Below the pieces are notes generated by a model, which saw only the letters and a list, made by a program, of their open reading frames with translations, did not search any database and was not told the DNA's origin. A stretch of DNA of 10,923 nt from Isotricha intestinalis (Eukaryota; Ciliophora; Litostomatea; Vestibuliferida; Isotrichidae): contig JAJJLU010000122.1 in assembly GCA_023807065.1 (NCBI GenBank), positions 1 through 10,923 on the forward strand. The letters run 5' to 3'. Position numbers and translations under genes: made by a program. The first letter of the stretch is position 1. The number at the start of each line of letters is the position of its first letter. Positions 1 through 8,633 of the stretch are shown here, in pieces.

Positions 1-34
1 CCCAATCCCCAATCCCCAATCCCCAATCCCCAAT
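1..34. repeat. Left telomere, CCCCAAT repeats
   Basis: Four full CCCCAAT units follow a partial CCCAAT unit, with no degenerate copies, and then the sequence changes abruptly to AT-rich DNA. This is the C-rich strand written 5' to 3' at a left chromosome end. The same unit occurs as its reverse complement at the other end of the window, so this is a true terminus and not an internal tandem repeat. The 7-base unit differs from TTGGGG (Tetrahymena) and TTTTGGGG (spirotrichs). The true length may be longer or shorter than the sequenced tract. Confidence 0.97.
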
Positions 35-771
35 AATTAGAAATTTTTATAAAAAAATGAAGTTATTTGAATCAATTTAAAATATATAATCATTTAATTT
101 ATGATTATTGAACTCTGTTTTTTTAAATTTTTTAAAATTGTGAAAGTAAATTAATCCCAGACAACACTGGAGTTTAGGCATATATTTATAAAATTCACTT
201 TAATGTTTTGAATTAATATGTGTGTCTCCTTCACTCTCTATTAATTCTTCACTTAAATTTTATAAAAATAAAAAAATTTTATATTCTTATCTTAAGAAGA
301 AATACTTCTTATTTCACTAATCAAATAAAAATAACAAGAAAGAATAATGAAAGTTTGAAGTTAATTAAAATAATATTTATGGTTTAAAATTCTAAGGCAT
401 TAACGCATAAAACATGAAAAATTGAAAAACATATTTTTTGATTGATAAAAAAAAAATAAATTGTGTGATGAATTATTTATAATATTCATTACCTTTTTTC
501 TGTATAACAATATTTACTTTAATTCTAGAAAAATTAAAAAAAATAAATCATAAAAAAAGGAAATTTCTTTTATAAAATATTTCCCATTATTGGGGATGAA
601 CTTTCAATTAACAAAATGAAGTAATAATAATAATTAGTGATCTATTAGAATAATCACTAATTTTAAAGTGAATAATATCATAAAAAAATTTAAATATTTA
701 TTTTTCAAAAATTACACAAAAAATAAAAAATGATTAATTAAATTTAATAAAATTGAAATGTTATTGATCAT
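35..771. other. Left subtelomeric spacer, no clear gene
   Basis: This is AT-rich DNA between the left telomere and the stop codon of gene 1, so part of it is the 3' flank of that gene. It holds a GC-richer island (about 150-240), a short minus-strand open frame (77-181), a 7-bp stem with a 5-base loop (293-311), a 10-bp stem (632-662) and one telomere-like nonamer (589-597). Translation in all frames gives only short pieces broken by TAA. I see no tRNA, no known ncRNA and no similarity to the right subtelomere beyond short AT-rich words. Confidence 0.6.
632..662. other. Inverted repeat, 10-bp stem, downstream of gene 1
   Basis: AATTAGTGAT (632-641) is perfectly complementary to ATCACTAATT (653-662), with an 11-base loop between them. 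It lies about 110 bases beyond the stop codon of gene 1, which reads leftward, so it could fold in that 3' UTR or mark the transcript end. A stem of this length is not rare by chance in DNA this AT-rich, although this one contains two G-C pairs. Confidence 0.4.
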
Positions 772-2235
772 TTAATAAGACCATATTTTCATTGTATAAT
801 CATCAGCAAAAGAAGCAATTGATCCATTTTTTAATTCAATGAAACCATTAATCCAATCCATATGAGCATTACTAATTGTTTGTATTAATTCATAATTATC
901 ATTTCTAAAAATTTTTATATCTCTCTCTCCTCCAACAAAGAAAATTCCTTTATTTTCAAAATTGTTTATTGCATTACTTTCAAAATCATTTCCAATTTGT
1001 AGAATTATTTTTTTTTGAGATATTGAGAAAATGTTTAAATTAAATGTGCTATTATCTTGAATAATTATTCTATCATTTCCAATTCTTTCTATTCCATGAT
1101 TCCATTCACAATAAGTATCATTGAATATTATTTTTTGATAATTATTGTTTAAGTCCCAAAAAATTGTTCCATCAGCTCCAGAAGATACTAAAAGATTTTT
1201 ATCTTCTAATAGTAATAATGTAAATATATATTTTGAATGAGATAATGTTTTTATATTTATATATTCTCCATTTTTTTCTTCCCATATTTTAATTGAATAA
1301 TCAAAAGAACAAGAAATTAAATTTCCTTTTGAATTATAAATTACTTTAATTACAGCATCATTATGGGCATTATTTATAATTTTATTAATTTCAAATTTAT
1401 TATTTCTTTTAATCCATGTTTTTATAGTTTTATCATTAGAACAAGTAACAAAATTATTTTCATCTTTAATTTCAACATAATAAATCTGTTGAGAATGAGC
1501 ATCTGAAATTCTTTGTAAAACATTAAAAAGATTATCATAAATTATAATTGATTTATCATCAGAAACAGATACTATATTTCCTGAAGGAAAAATAGAAGCA
1601 GATTGAACCCTACTTAAGTGTTTTTGGATAGTATTTGTGTTTGTTAAATTTATTTTTGTTAAATTTTGTTCTTTTATTTCATTTTGATTTTGATTTACTA
1701 CTAATTCATTAATGTTGTTATTAATGTTTTCATTGTCTTTTTCTAAATATTTTATTCTTTCATTAATTTCTTTAATCTTAGAATTTTCTAAATCTTTGAT
1801 TTTTTTATTAAATGAGTAAGTTAAAATTAAAGTAAATAGAATAAACAGAAAAATTATAGCTGATAAACTAATAATTCCAATTAATTTAATTTTTTCTTCT
1901 AATTTTGTCATTGATTGAAAAGACTCCCCCAATATTAACTCTTTATTTCCTTGATTTCTTTTTAAAATTAATTTATTTCCTTGAATTTCTATTTTTCTTT
2001 CATCAATTAATTGACAAATTTCATTAATTATTTCTTGAATTGGTACTCTTTTTTCAAATTTATTTTGAAGATAATTTGTTGAAAAATTTGATTCATAAAA
2101 AACTTTATTATTATACATAGAAATTCTTAATGAATCTTTTTCCTGATTTAATTCAATTTGATAATTATTATAAGTTTTTTTAAGATATTCTAATTCAGTA
2201 TCATTCCCATATTTTTCTGATATTTTTTCTGACAT
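772..2235 (-). CDS. Membrane-anchored coiled-coil WD40-repeat protein
   Basis: This 487-residue protein probably acts as a scaffold, since WD40 propellers bind partners and are not usually enzymes; no partner can be named. Residues about 25-103 form an N-terminal domain shared with the other WD40 gene here. A strong membrane span covers about 118-142, followed by NKKIK and a Lys/Glu-rich coiled coil to about 182. Seven WD40-like blades then fill 206-487: four clear ones (DDKSIIIYD, NDKTIKTW, FDYSIKIW, ADGTIFWD), two degenerate (about 380-404 and 418-443), and a last one ending KIWSY at the C-terminus. The start is the first Met after an in-frame TAA about 7 bases upstream, and the stop is TAA. 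The basic residues after the span weakly favour a cytosolic propeller. It diverges from the Cdc50 gene. The paralogue at 8759-10093 lacks the membrane span. The fold call is firm; function is unknown. Confidence 0.92.
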   Translation of the reverse strand: MSEKISEKYGNDTELEYLKKTYNNYQIELNQEKDSLRISMYNNKVFYESNFSTNYLQNKFEKRVPIQEIINEICQLIDERKIEIQGNKLILKRNQGNKELILGESFQSMTKLEEKIKLIGIISLSAIIFLFILFTLILTYSFNKKIKDLENSKIKEINERIKYLEKDNENINNNINELVVNQNQNEIKEQNLTKINLTNTNTIQKHLSRVQSASIFPSGNIVSVSDDKSIIIYDNLFNVLQRISDAHSQQIYYVEIKDENNFVTCSNDKTIKTWIKRNNKFEINKIINNAHNDAVIKVIYNSKGNLISCSFDYSIKIWEEKNGEYINIKTLSHSKYIFTLLLLEDKNLLVSSGADGTIFWDLNNNYQKIIFNDTYCEWNHGIERIGNDRIIIQDNSTFNLNIFSISQKKIILQIGNDFESNAINNFENKGIFFVGGERDIKIFRNDNYELIQTISNAHMDWINGFIELKNGSIASFADDYTMKIWSY

Positions 2236-3590
2236 ATTTTTTTAAAAAAATAGACTTTAAAATAAATAGTTTTTTTGAATTAAAAAGAATAAATAATAAA
2301 AATTAAAAGGGAAAAATAAATTAAAATTAAGAAAGTTATTATTTTTTTATAAAAAAGGGAAAGATGATTTATATAAAAATTATAAAAAAATTTAAAATTA
2401 TTGAGACTCCAAAAATAAATCAAAAAAATTAAAAACAATTTTTGTAAAAAGTAAATTTTTGATTAAATTAATTTTCTTTAGTTTTAATATTATATTTAAT
2501 ATAAATTTATTATTTCTTGATTTATATTTTTAAAATATTTGTATTTATATTTGTCGATAACTTTAAATTTATATTAATTTTTATATACTTAATTTTTTCT
2601 ATTTATAATCAAAAAAGAGCATTGTTATAGTTAGATTAAATAGTTTTTTAAAACAATAAATAATAAACAAAAACTAATAAGAAAAATTTTAAAATATAGT
2701 AAAAAAAAAAATATAAAAAATAATTTATAAGCTTAATTCAAACAAAATTGAACCAGACAGTAATTAAATTAAAAAAGAAATAAATAAAAATGGAAATACT
2801 TTATTTAAAAGAATATATAAAAATTTTTCTTCAATAGTATTAAACATTTATATACAATTAGTTATCTTTAAGTTTTTCAATCAAAAATAATTTAAAAATA
2901 ATTTTAAGATAAAAAGTATAAAAATTTTGAAAATTTTCTTCAATATTTTTATTTTATGGAACAAAAGTTTAAACTTAAGAAATTTTGAAAATATTTTTAA
3001 TTTGTTAAATATGAGAAAAAATAAATAAAATTGAAAGAAATATACATTTAAAAAGTTTATAAAAACAATTTGAATTATTATTTATTAAAATGATTTTAGG
3101 AAGATTTATTGTTTATTAAGTTTCTTTATAAGAATAATTGTTTATATAACATTTAGTTTTCATATGTGATAAAATTTAATATTTTTGATTTAATAATTTT
3201 TAAAAAATAAGTTTTAATTATAAAACTAAATTGAGTTTTTAAATCACTATAAAAAAAATTAATACAAATATTACATCAACTGAAATTATTTCTTTTTTCA
3301 ATAAAAACAAATTTCAATTCCAAAATTAAATAATCAAATTATTTTAGGTGGTTATTATCAAAAAATTCATCTATTTATTGATTTTTCCTTTCTTTTTTAA
3401 TCATTTGAATTTGATAATATACTTTTTATAAAAATTTGATTTAAATAAAATTTGAAATTTAGTAATCTTCTATTTTCAAAGTTTTCTTTTTTTACATTTT
3501 TTTTATATTGAATAATTTTTTAAAAATATATTTGATATTCTTAAATCCAAATAAAATCAAAAAAGTTGAAAAGCAAAAAAAAATATAAAA
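2236..3590. other. Divergent spacer between genes 1 and 2
   Basis: This 1.36-kb, very AT-rich region separates two genes transcribed outward, so promoters for both should lie within it. TATA-like words occur everywhere in DNA of this composition, so no core promoter can be picked out. The Cdc50 start is preceded by an A-rich leader (about 3569-3590). I find no tRNA, no long open frame, no tandem repeat and no coding relic. An AT-rich spacer like this could hold a replication origin, but nothing in the sequence identifies one. Confidence 0.6.
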
Positions 3591-4637
3591 ATGGAATTAG
3601 AAAAATATTTAAACCTTGATCCAGATGTTCAAATAATAAATCGTTCAACATTAGAAATAAATGCAGGTAAATCCTTAGAATATATAAACAAAATAAAATC
3701 TCGTGGAAATTTCCTACTTCGTCAAGAAATAAATGACCATACTCCTCTTTGTACACCAAAATGTATAATTTTTTACCATTTAATCTCACTTATTATTTTT
3801 TTATCTTTTGGAATACCAATATGTATAAAATATAAAAGTGAATATTATGAAATTCAATATGATACATGTTCTCTTGTTGAAACATTAGTAGATCAAAAAA
3901 TAACATTAAGAACATGTAATATAAATTTTGAAATAAATAAAACTTTAACACCTCCAATTTACATTTATTATAGAATAAATAATTTTTACTCTAATCATAG
4001 AGAATTTGTAAAATCAAAAAGTTATGACCAATTAAGAGGAAAAGAAACAAATTCTTTAAAAAATTGTGGTGATTTAAAAAAAAATAAAGATTATTTTGAA
4101 ATGGCAGATTCAATAGTAACAAGTTTTACAGGAGAAACATTAGATTCAAATGGTAATATGGATCCTTGTGGTTTAATAGCAGCAAATGTTTTTACAGATG
4201 AATTTACTTTAAAAGATAAAAATGGAAAGAAAATATTTATTGATGAAACAGGTATTGCTTATGAAAGTGATAAAAAATATTCTTTTAAAAATAATAAACA
4301 TTATTCAAGTACTCAATGGTTAGATAAAGAAAATGAGCATTTTATGGTTTGGATGAATATGGAATTATTCCCAAATTTTTTAAAAAAATGGGGTAGAATT
4401 AATTCGACTTTAGAAAAAGGAACTTATTCTGTGGAAATTAATTGGAAGTGGGGTAATGATGATTGGAATATTAAAAAATATTTTGTTTTAGCAAAAAGCA
4501 GAAAATTAGGAAATGTTAAATTTTTTGGTTATATTTTAATTGTTGGAGCTGTTTGTGATTTTGTTGTTATTTGCTTGATTTTATGTGCTGGAATGAGTCA
4601 AAAAAAATTTTTTCCTCAAAGTATGAAATGGAATTAA
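3591..4637 (+). CDS. Cdc50/Lem3 family flippase beta subunit
   Basis: This 348-residue protein belongs to the Cdc50/Lem3 (TMEM30) family. Its members pair with P4-ATPases, let them leave the ER, and support movement of phospholipids to the cytosolic leaflet. Family signatures appear in order: RQ followed by P..TP (44-56), a first span (about 57-79), YYRINNFYSNHREFVKS (126-142), PCGLIAANVFTDEF (192-205), ENEHFMVWM (247-255), WGRI (267-270) and a second span (about 310-334) with a short tail. Four ectodomain cysteines (93, 109, 159, 193) match the two disulfides expected in the family. NKT (116) and NST (271) are possible glycosylation sites. Length is typical. The first Met follows an in-frame TGA 24 bases upstream, and the stop is TAA. 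There is no intron. No P4-ATPase is encoded on this chromosome, so its partner must lie elsewhere. Confidence 0.97.
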   Translation: MELEKYLNLDPDVQIINRSTLEINAGKSLEYINKIKSRGNFLLRQEINDHTPLCTPKCIIFYHLISLIIFLSFGIPICIKYKSEYYEIQYDTCSLVETLVDQKITLRTCNINFEINKTLTPPIYIYYRINNFYSNHREFVKSKSYDQLRGKETNSLKNCGDLKKNKDYFEMADSIVTSFTGETLDSNGNMDPCGLIAANVFTDEFTLKDKNGKKIFIDETGIAYESDKKYSFKNNKHYSSTQWLDKENEHFMVWMNMELFPNFLKKWGRINSTLEKGTYSVEINWKWGNDDWNIKKYFVLAKSRKLGNVKFFGYILIVGAVCDFVVICLILCAGMSQKKFFPQSMKWN

Positions 4638-5698
4638 TTTAAGAATGTAAAATACTTTTTTTATTTTTATGTTATTTTTATTGAAATTATAACTTCAATT
4701 TTTTATGATATTATTTTGTGTATTTTTTAATAAAAAATACCACAGATGAATAATTTTTTTGTTTATGATTCTGATTGTCTTTTTTTTGTAAAAAATTGAA
4801 AATATGAATATTATTTAGTCGATTTTATTTTAAAAATAATATTTTTTATATTCAATTCATTAAACTAAAAAAATAAATTTTTTAAATCAAAATAACATAG
4901 AAAGAAAAAAATTGTTTTTAAATTTACAAATTGAAAAGTCATTTTTAAAAAATTTAATTTTTAAATGGAGGTAGAATGAAATTATGTATTTAACAATAAT
5001 TAAATCAAAAAAATAATATAATGGATTTATATATTATTTACTTAAATCAAACTATAAAAATTAGTTTTTTTGTCCATCAAAAATCAGAAAAAAAAAATGT
5101 ATTAAGTCATTTATGAAAATAATTAATCTGAAATAGAATTAAATTTAAAAGGACATTTAAATTCAGTATCAAAAACGGTGAAAATAATTTAATTTGAATT
5201 TCAAAAGATAAAATATAAAAATATGGATAATAAATAAAAATATTTAAGGATATTCCAATTATTATAAATCAATTGATATATAATGATATATCAATTTATA
5301 ATATTTTCAAATTAAAAAAAAGAATATTCATAATTTTGGAATTCAAATAATTCTTTTTTAATTTGAAGTGTATTGGACAATAATTAAATGTGTTAATAAA
5401 AAAAATGGATATATTATGTGATTGGAGGTGATAATTCAAAAAATTTTATTTAATTACACTTATTCATCGAATTTTTAATTGAACAACTTTTTCAATGTTT
5501 AAATGATTTAAATTATTATTATCTGGTTTATTTTGATTTTGTCTTGTTGTGAATTAGACGTCTGCTCAGATATTTTAATTAAATTATGAATAACTTTTTT
5601 ATTTTAATAAATATAAAGAAAATAAAACTCATTTTTTAAAATTAATTATTTTATAAATCAAATAATTTTTCAATATATTCTATAATAAGAATGTAAAT
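4638..5698. other. Convergent spacer between genes 2 and 3
   Basis: Two genes read into this 1.06-kb AT-rich spacer from opposite sides, so both 3' ends lie in it. It contains an AATGTAAA element 6 bases after the stop of gene 2 (4644-4651), a strong bulged hairpin (5262-5301), and a GC-richer patch around 5545-5572 that includes the palindrome AGACGTCT. TGGAGGT occurs twice (4967 and 5423 areas). Short open frames around 5440-5600 overlap one another in different frames and are not convincing. No RNA gene or mobile element is visible. Confidence 0.6.
5262..5301. other. Bulged hairpin in convergent spacer
   Basis: AATTGATATAT (5271-5281) pairs with ATATATCAATT (5286-5296) around a 4-base loop. 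After a 4-base bulge, TTATA (5262-5266) pairs with TATAA (5297-5301). It is nearly the longest inverted repeat seen by eye. Its place between two convergent 3' ends would suit a two-way transcription barrier or mRNA 3' structure, but composition alone predicts a few stems of this size per 10 kb. Confidence 0.35.
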
Positions 5699-7318
5699 TT
5701 AATTTACATTTATTTTTTTTAAAATTGGGTCTTTTTGATTATTTAAACAAAAATTTGAACAAGAGGAAAAATCAGAGAAATTTTTATTTAAATTATTAAC
5801 TTTTTTTATATTTCGATAAGATGATGATGTATTGAATTTATTACTTTCTTTAATTTCATTTGTTTTTATACTTTTATAATCATTTAAAAGACTAATTTCA
5901 TCAGTATTAGAAATAGTATCACTTTTTAAGCTAGTAGAATAATTATCAAATATTTTTCCTATTTTCAAATTTATATTATTAATTTCATTAGATAATAAAT
6001 CTATTTCAAAAATTTTTTCTAAACTAATATATCTAAAAACAAAATCTTTATGTTTATTTAATTTTATATATACTTTGTTTGAACTACAATGTTCAAATGG
6101 AAGTAAATGATGGTACCATTTTAAATTAATTTTTGAATATGTTAATACTTTTGGAACATATCTTTTATTAGAATAATTATATAAATTATTTATTTGGAGC
6201 ATATTTTTTTTTGAATTTTCTTCTTTAAATTTTTGGTAATTGTTTGTATTATTCTTCATATTAGAATTACTAAATATTTTTTTAGTTTTAACTTGTGTAT
6301 TTTTGAAAATAATAAAATTAAATATATCTTCATTAATAATATGTCTTAAGAAATAAGCTGTGATTCTATTACAAACAGTAAAAATAAAACCACAAGTTCC
6401 TCCAACTTCACCTAACATTAAAGTAATTTTTTCATAAGTTCTCTTAATTTCTATTGATTTTTTATCTGCATAAAATCTTCCTCTTAAATAAAATTTATTA
6501 TTAAAAGTTAATATTTCATTTTCAACTATATTATAATCAAAAAGATAAAATTTTTCATCCTCATTAATTACATAACCATTATCAGAAATAAATGTTTTAG
6601 AAATAAAATAATATGAAAAATCTTTGGATTGTGAACTTGACAAAGAAATTTGAAAAGATTTATAATAATGATGAATAGGATAAGAATAATTATTATATTC
6701 TGGAAAATGAATTTGAATATAGAATACTAATTTAATTCTATCTATTAAAGAATCAATTTCTTCAATACAATCATCATTTGAACAAACTCCAATTTTGAAA
6801 GATAAATATTTTACTATAGAAGCATCTGAAAAATCACCTTCTAAGAAAATTGTTTCATTTACATCAGGACATAAATATTCATTAATTAAATTATAATCAT
6901 AAAAATCAGAATATAAATTTAAAAATTTTTCATTATCACATTTAATTAAAGGAATTTGTTTTTGATTAAATATAATTTCATTATTTTCATATTCATAAAT
7001 CATTAAAGTTAAACTTATGTCAAAAACACTTGTATTAAAAGTATAATCATCTCCTGTGTCAATATTTTGTAAATGTAATAAAAATGGAATATTGGAAAAA
7101 TTTGTTTTTGGATGAGATAAATATTTAGTTTCTTCAACTATTGTAAATGATTTTCTATAAAATATAATTAAAAATCCTCTAATCATAAAAAATATAAAAG
7201 ACATTAAAGAAAAGATTCCAAATATTAATCCTACTTTTGATTTATATTTTTCTTCTTTTTTATAACGTAATGGAAAAGGTTGGGCATATAAATCAAAAAC
7301 ATAAAAAATTTCAGACAT
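5699..7318 (-). CDS. Two-pass membrane protein with Cys-containing ectodomain, function unknown
   Basis: This 539-residue protein is not assigned to any characterised family. A short N-terminus (FDLYAQPFPLRYK) and basic loop precede a strong span at about 29-54. Next comes an ectodomain (about 55-295) with cysteines 127, 150, 179 and 184, the last three in LCPD and GVCSNDDC contexts, and sequons NTS (95), NET (154) and NYS (210). RTYEKITLMLGEVGGTCGFI (293-312) leads into a second, less hydrophobic span ending near 325, followed by a tail of about 215 residues rich in Asn, Ser and Lys. From memory, this layout and the R-Y-x-K plus G-x-x-GG signature resemble large families of unnamed ciliate transmembrane proteins; that is recollection, not a search. 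ERGIC/Erv41-like or P2X-like topology is a possible alternative, without diagnostic motifs. No intron; stop TAA. It diverges from WD40 gene 4. Confidence 0.88.
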   Translation of the reverse strand: MSEIFYVFDLYAQPFPLRYKKEEKYKSKVGLIFGIFSLMSFIFFMIRGFLIIFYRKSFTIVEETKYLSHPKTNFSNIPFLLHLQNIDTGDDYTFNTSVFDISLTLMIYEYENNEIIFNQKQIPLIKCDNEKFLNLYSDFYDYNLINEYLCPDVNETIFLEGDFSDASIVKYLSFKIGVCSNDDCIEEIDSLIDRIKLVFYIQIHFPEYNNYSYPIHHYYKSFQISLSSSQSKDFSYYFISKTFISDNGYVINEDEKFYLFDYNIVENEILTFNNKFYLRGRFYADKKSIEIKRTYEKITLMLGEVGGTCGFIFTVCNRITAYFLRHIINEDIFNFIIFKNTQVKTKKIFSNSNMKNNTNNYQKFKEENSKKNMLQINNLYNYSNKRYVPKVLTYSKINLKWYHHLLPFEHCSSNKVYIKLNKHKDFVFRYISLEKIFEIDLLSNEINNINLKIGKIFDNYSTSLKSDTISNTDEISLLNDYKSIKTNEIKESNKFNTSSSYRNIKKVNNLNKNFSDFSSCSNFCLNNQKDPILKKINVN

Positions 7319-8269
7319 TTGTTTAGATTTATTTTGAAATAATATTGTATAAAAAATTAAACGATTAGTTTTTTTTACAAATGATTTATAAATAAAAATA
7401 TCAAATTATTATTAAATCTATTAAATTATTTGATGAAACAATATTTATTTATGAAAAATTAAGATATTATCCTATTTATTGAAATTAACATTAGTTTATT
7501 TATTGTTTGACCTGATTATAATTATATGTCTTCGCAAATCAATATAAAAAAAAATCTTATTTTAAAAAAATTAATAAAATATTATTAAAATAGTTATATT
7601 TTACAATAAAAGAAAGTATAAATGTTTATTATCATAATTAATTATTATTCCTCTTTCCAAATTTGGATTTTTTTTAACCAGTGAATATGAAATCAAAATC
7701 ACATTTGAACACAATATAATTATTTTTATGATAGGACAATGAGAAAACAAAAAAAAATATTTTCCATCTAAACATTCAATTTTTCGGTTTTAATTTACAA
7801 AAAAAATAAATTAAAAATATATTTCTTTGATTAAGATTTAATGTTTCTTTATTATTAATATTTTTTTTACTTTTAATTGATTCCTAGTTCTTTACATTTT
7901 TTTATTTTGTCAAAGATTTATCTCATTAAAATAAATTTGTTGAATATAAACGTTAGTCAATAAAATAACAATTAATTTGAACAAAATATATAAAAAAAAA
8001 GTATATTCTCAAAATAAATGATAATTCAATAATTAATTAAAAAAGAATTATAGTGTAAAAAAAAAAATAAAATTCAATGAAGTTATAGAATCAGAAAAAA
8101 TACTTTAATTTTAAATATAAATTTTAGATATATTTTGTTTTCATATTGACATTATAAATAAACTCAAATTATATGAAAAAAAAGAATATATAAAATTACA
8201 ATGAATAATGAATGACAAAGTAAAAATGTGATGAAAATGATTCTACAAAAAGATAATAATAATAAATAT

Positions 8270-8305
8270 CCAATATCAAAAAATATTCTAAGTCACTGAT
8301 ATTGG
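8270..8305. other. Inverted repeat, 9-bp stem
   Basis: CCAATATCA (8270-8278) is the exact reverse complement of TGATATTGG (8297-8305), with an 18-base loop. It has three G-C pairs, which is more than most stems in this spacer. It lies about 450 bases upstream of gene 4 in the divergent spacer, so it could be a dyad binding site or part of an untranslated RNA. Chance remains a fair explanation. Confidence 0.35.
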
Positions 8306-8489
8306 TCTTTTCTATTATTTTCTTTATGAAACTTTAAATTAGATTTCTGAATTATAATTATTTTTATATATAGTATTATGAAAAGAATGTAAACTTATTT
8401 TACATGGAAATGATAAGTAAACCTACAATCTCATCATGAAAAAGACAAGAAATAATGAAAACAGATTAATCTTGTTTAATTAATACTTG

Positions 8490-8633
8490 ATGCATAAAAA
8501 AGAACTATTTCATATTTTTCATCATGAAGAAATCCTAATTTCTTCAGTTTCATACCCTATACATTTTGAGAAATTCAAATTTTACTTCATTTTTATGATA
8601 AATATCATAATTTCACTTATTTCCATTTTCTAA
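8490..8633 (+). other. Possible 47-codon small ORF
   Basis: An ATG-to-TAA frame begins MHKKELFHIFHHEE and ends in a hydrophobic stretch of about 19 residues (FKFYFIFMINIIISLISIF) at the extreme C-terminus, which would suit a tail-anchored microprotein. It lies in a locally GC-richer zone, 125 bases upstream of gene 4 on the same strand. It could instead be an upstream ORF in that gene's leader, a coding relic, or chance: with about one stop per ten codons in this DNA, several frames this long are expected per 10 kb. No homology is recognised. Confidence 0.2.
8525..8546. other. Hairpin, 9-bp stem with CCTA loop
   Basis: TGAAGAAAT (8525-8533) pairs perfectly with ATTTCTTCA (8538-8546) across a CCTA tetraloop. 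It sits about 215 bases before the start codon of gene 4 and inside a short open frame. TCATCATGAA occurs both here (8519-8528) and at 8431-8440, which makes a small direct repeat. A regulatory role in the leader of gene 4 is possible but not shown. Confidence 0.35.

Noticed and set aside
1..34. CRISPR-like or satellite array
   Set aside because: The short perfect 7-base units are at the very end, and their reverse complement is at the other end. That is a telomere.
77..280. A longer left-end gene if TAA is read as Gln
   Set aside because: All four large genes end in TAA at positions expected for complete proteins, so reading TAA as Gln only here has no support.
1927..1933. CCCCAAT telomere unit inside gene 1
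   Set aside because: It is a single unit, and the DNA encodes ILGES in the shared N-terminal region, so coding use explains it.
3541..3789. Minus-strand open frame over the start of the Cdc50 gene
   Set aside because: It is the antisense of a clearly conserved coding region, and its Leu/Phe-rich translation is what AT-rich antisense DNA gives.
5440..5600. Protein-like minus-strand readings downstream of gene 3 in two frames
   Set aside because: Two different frames over the same DNA look equally protein-like (KISEQTSNSQQDKIK and QNQNKPDNNNLNH), so the look is composition, not coding. Neither has an ATG start.
8228..8299. Possible C/D-box snoRNA (GTGATGA at 8228-8234, CTGA at 8296-8299)
   Set aside because: No convincing terminal stem flanks the boxes, no internal C'/D' pair or guide could be identified, and such short boxes occur by chance.
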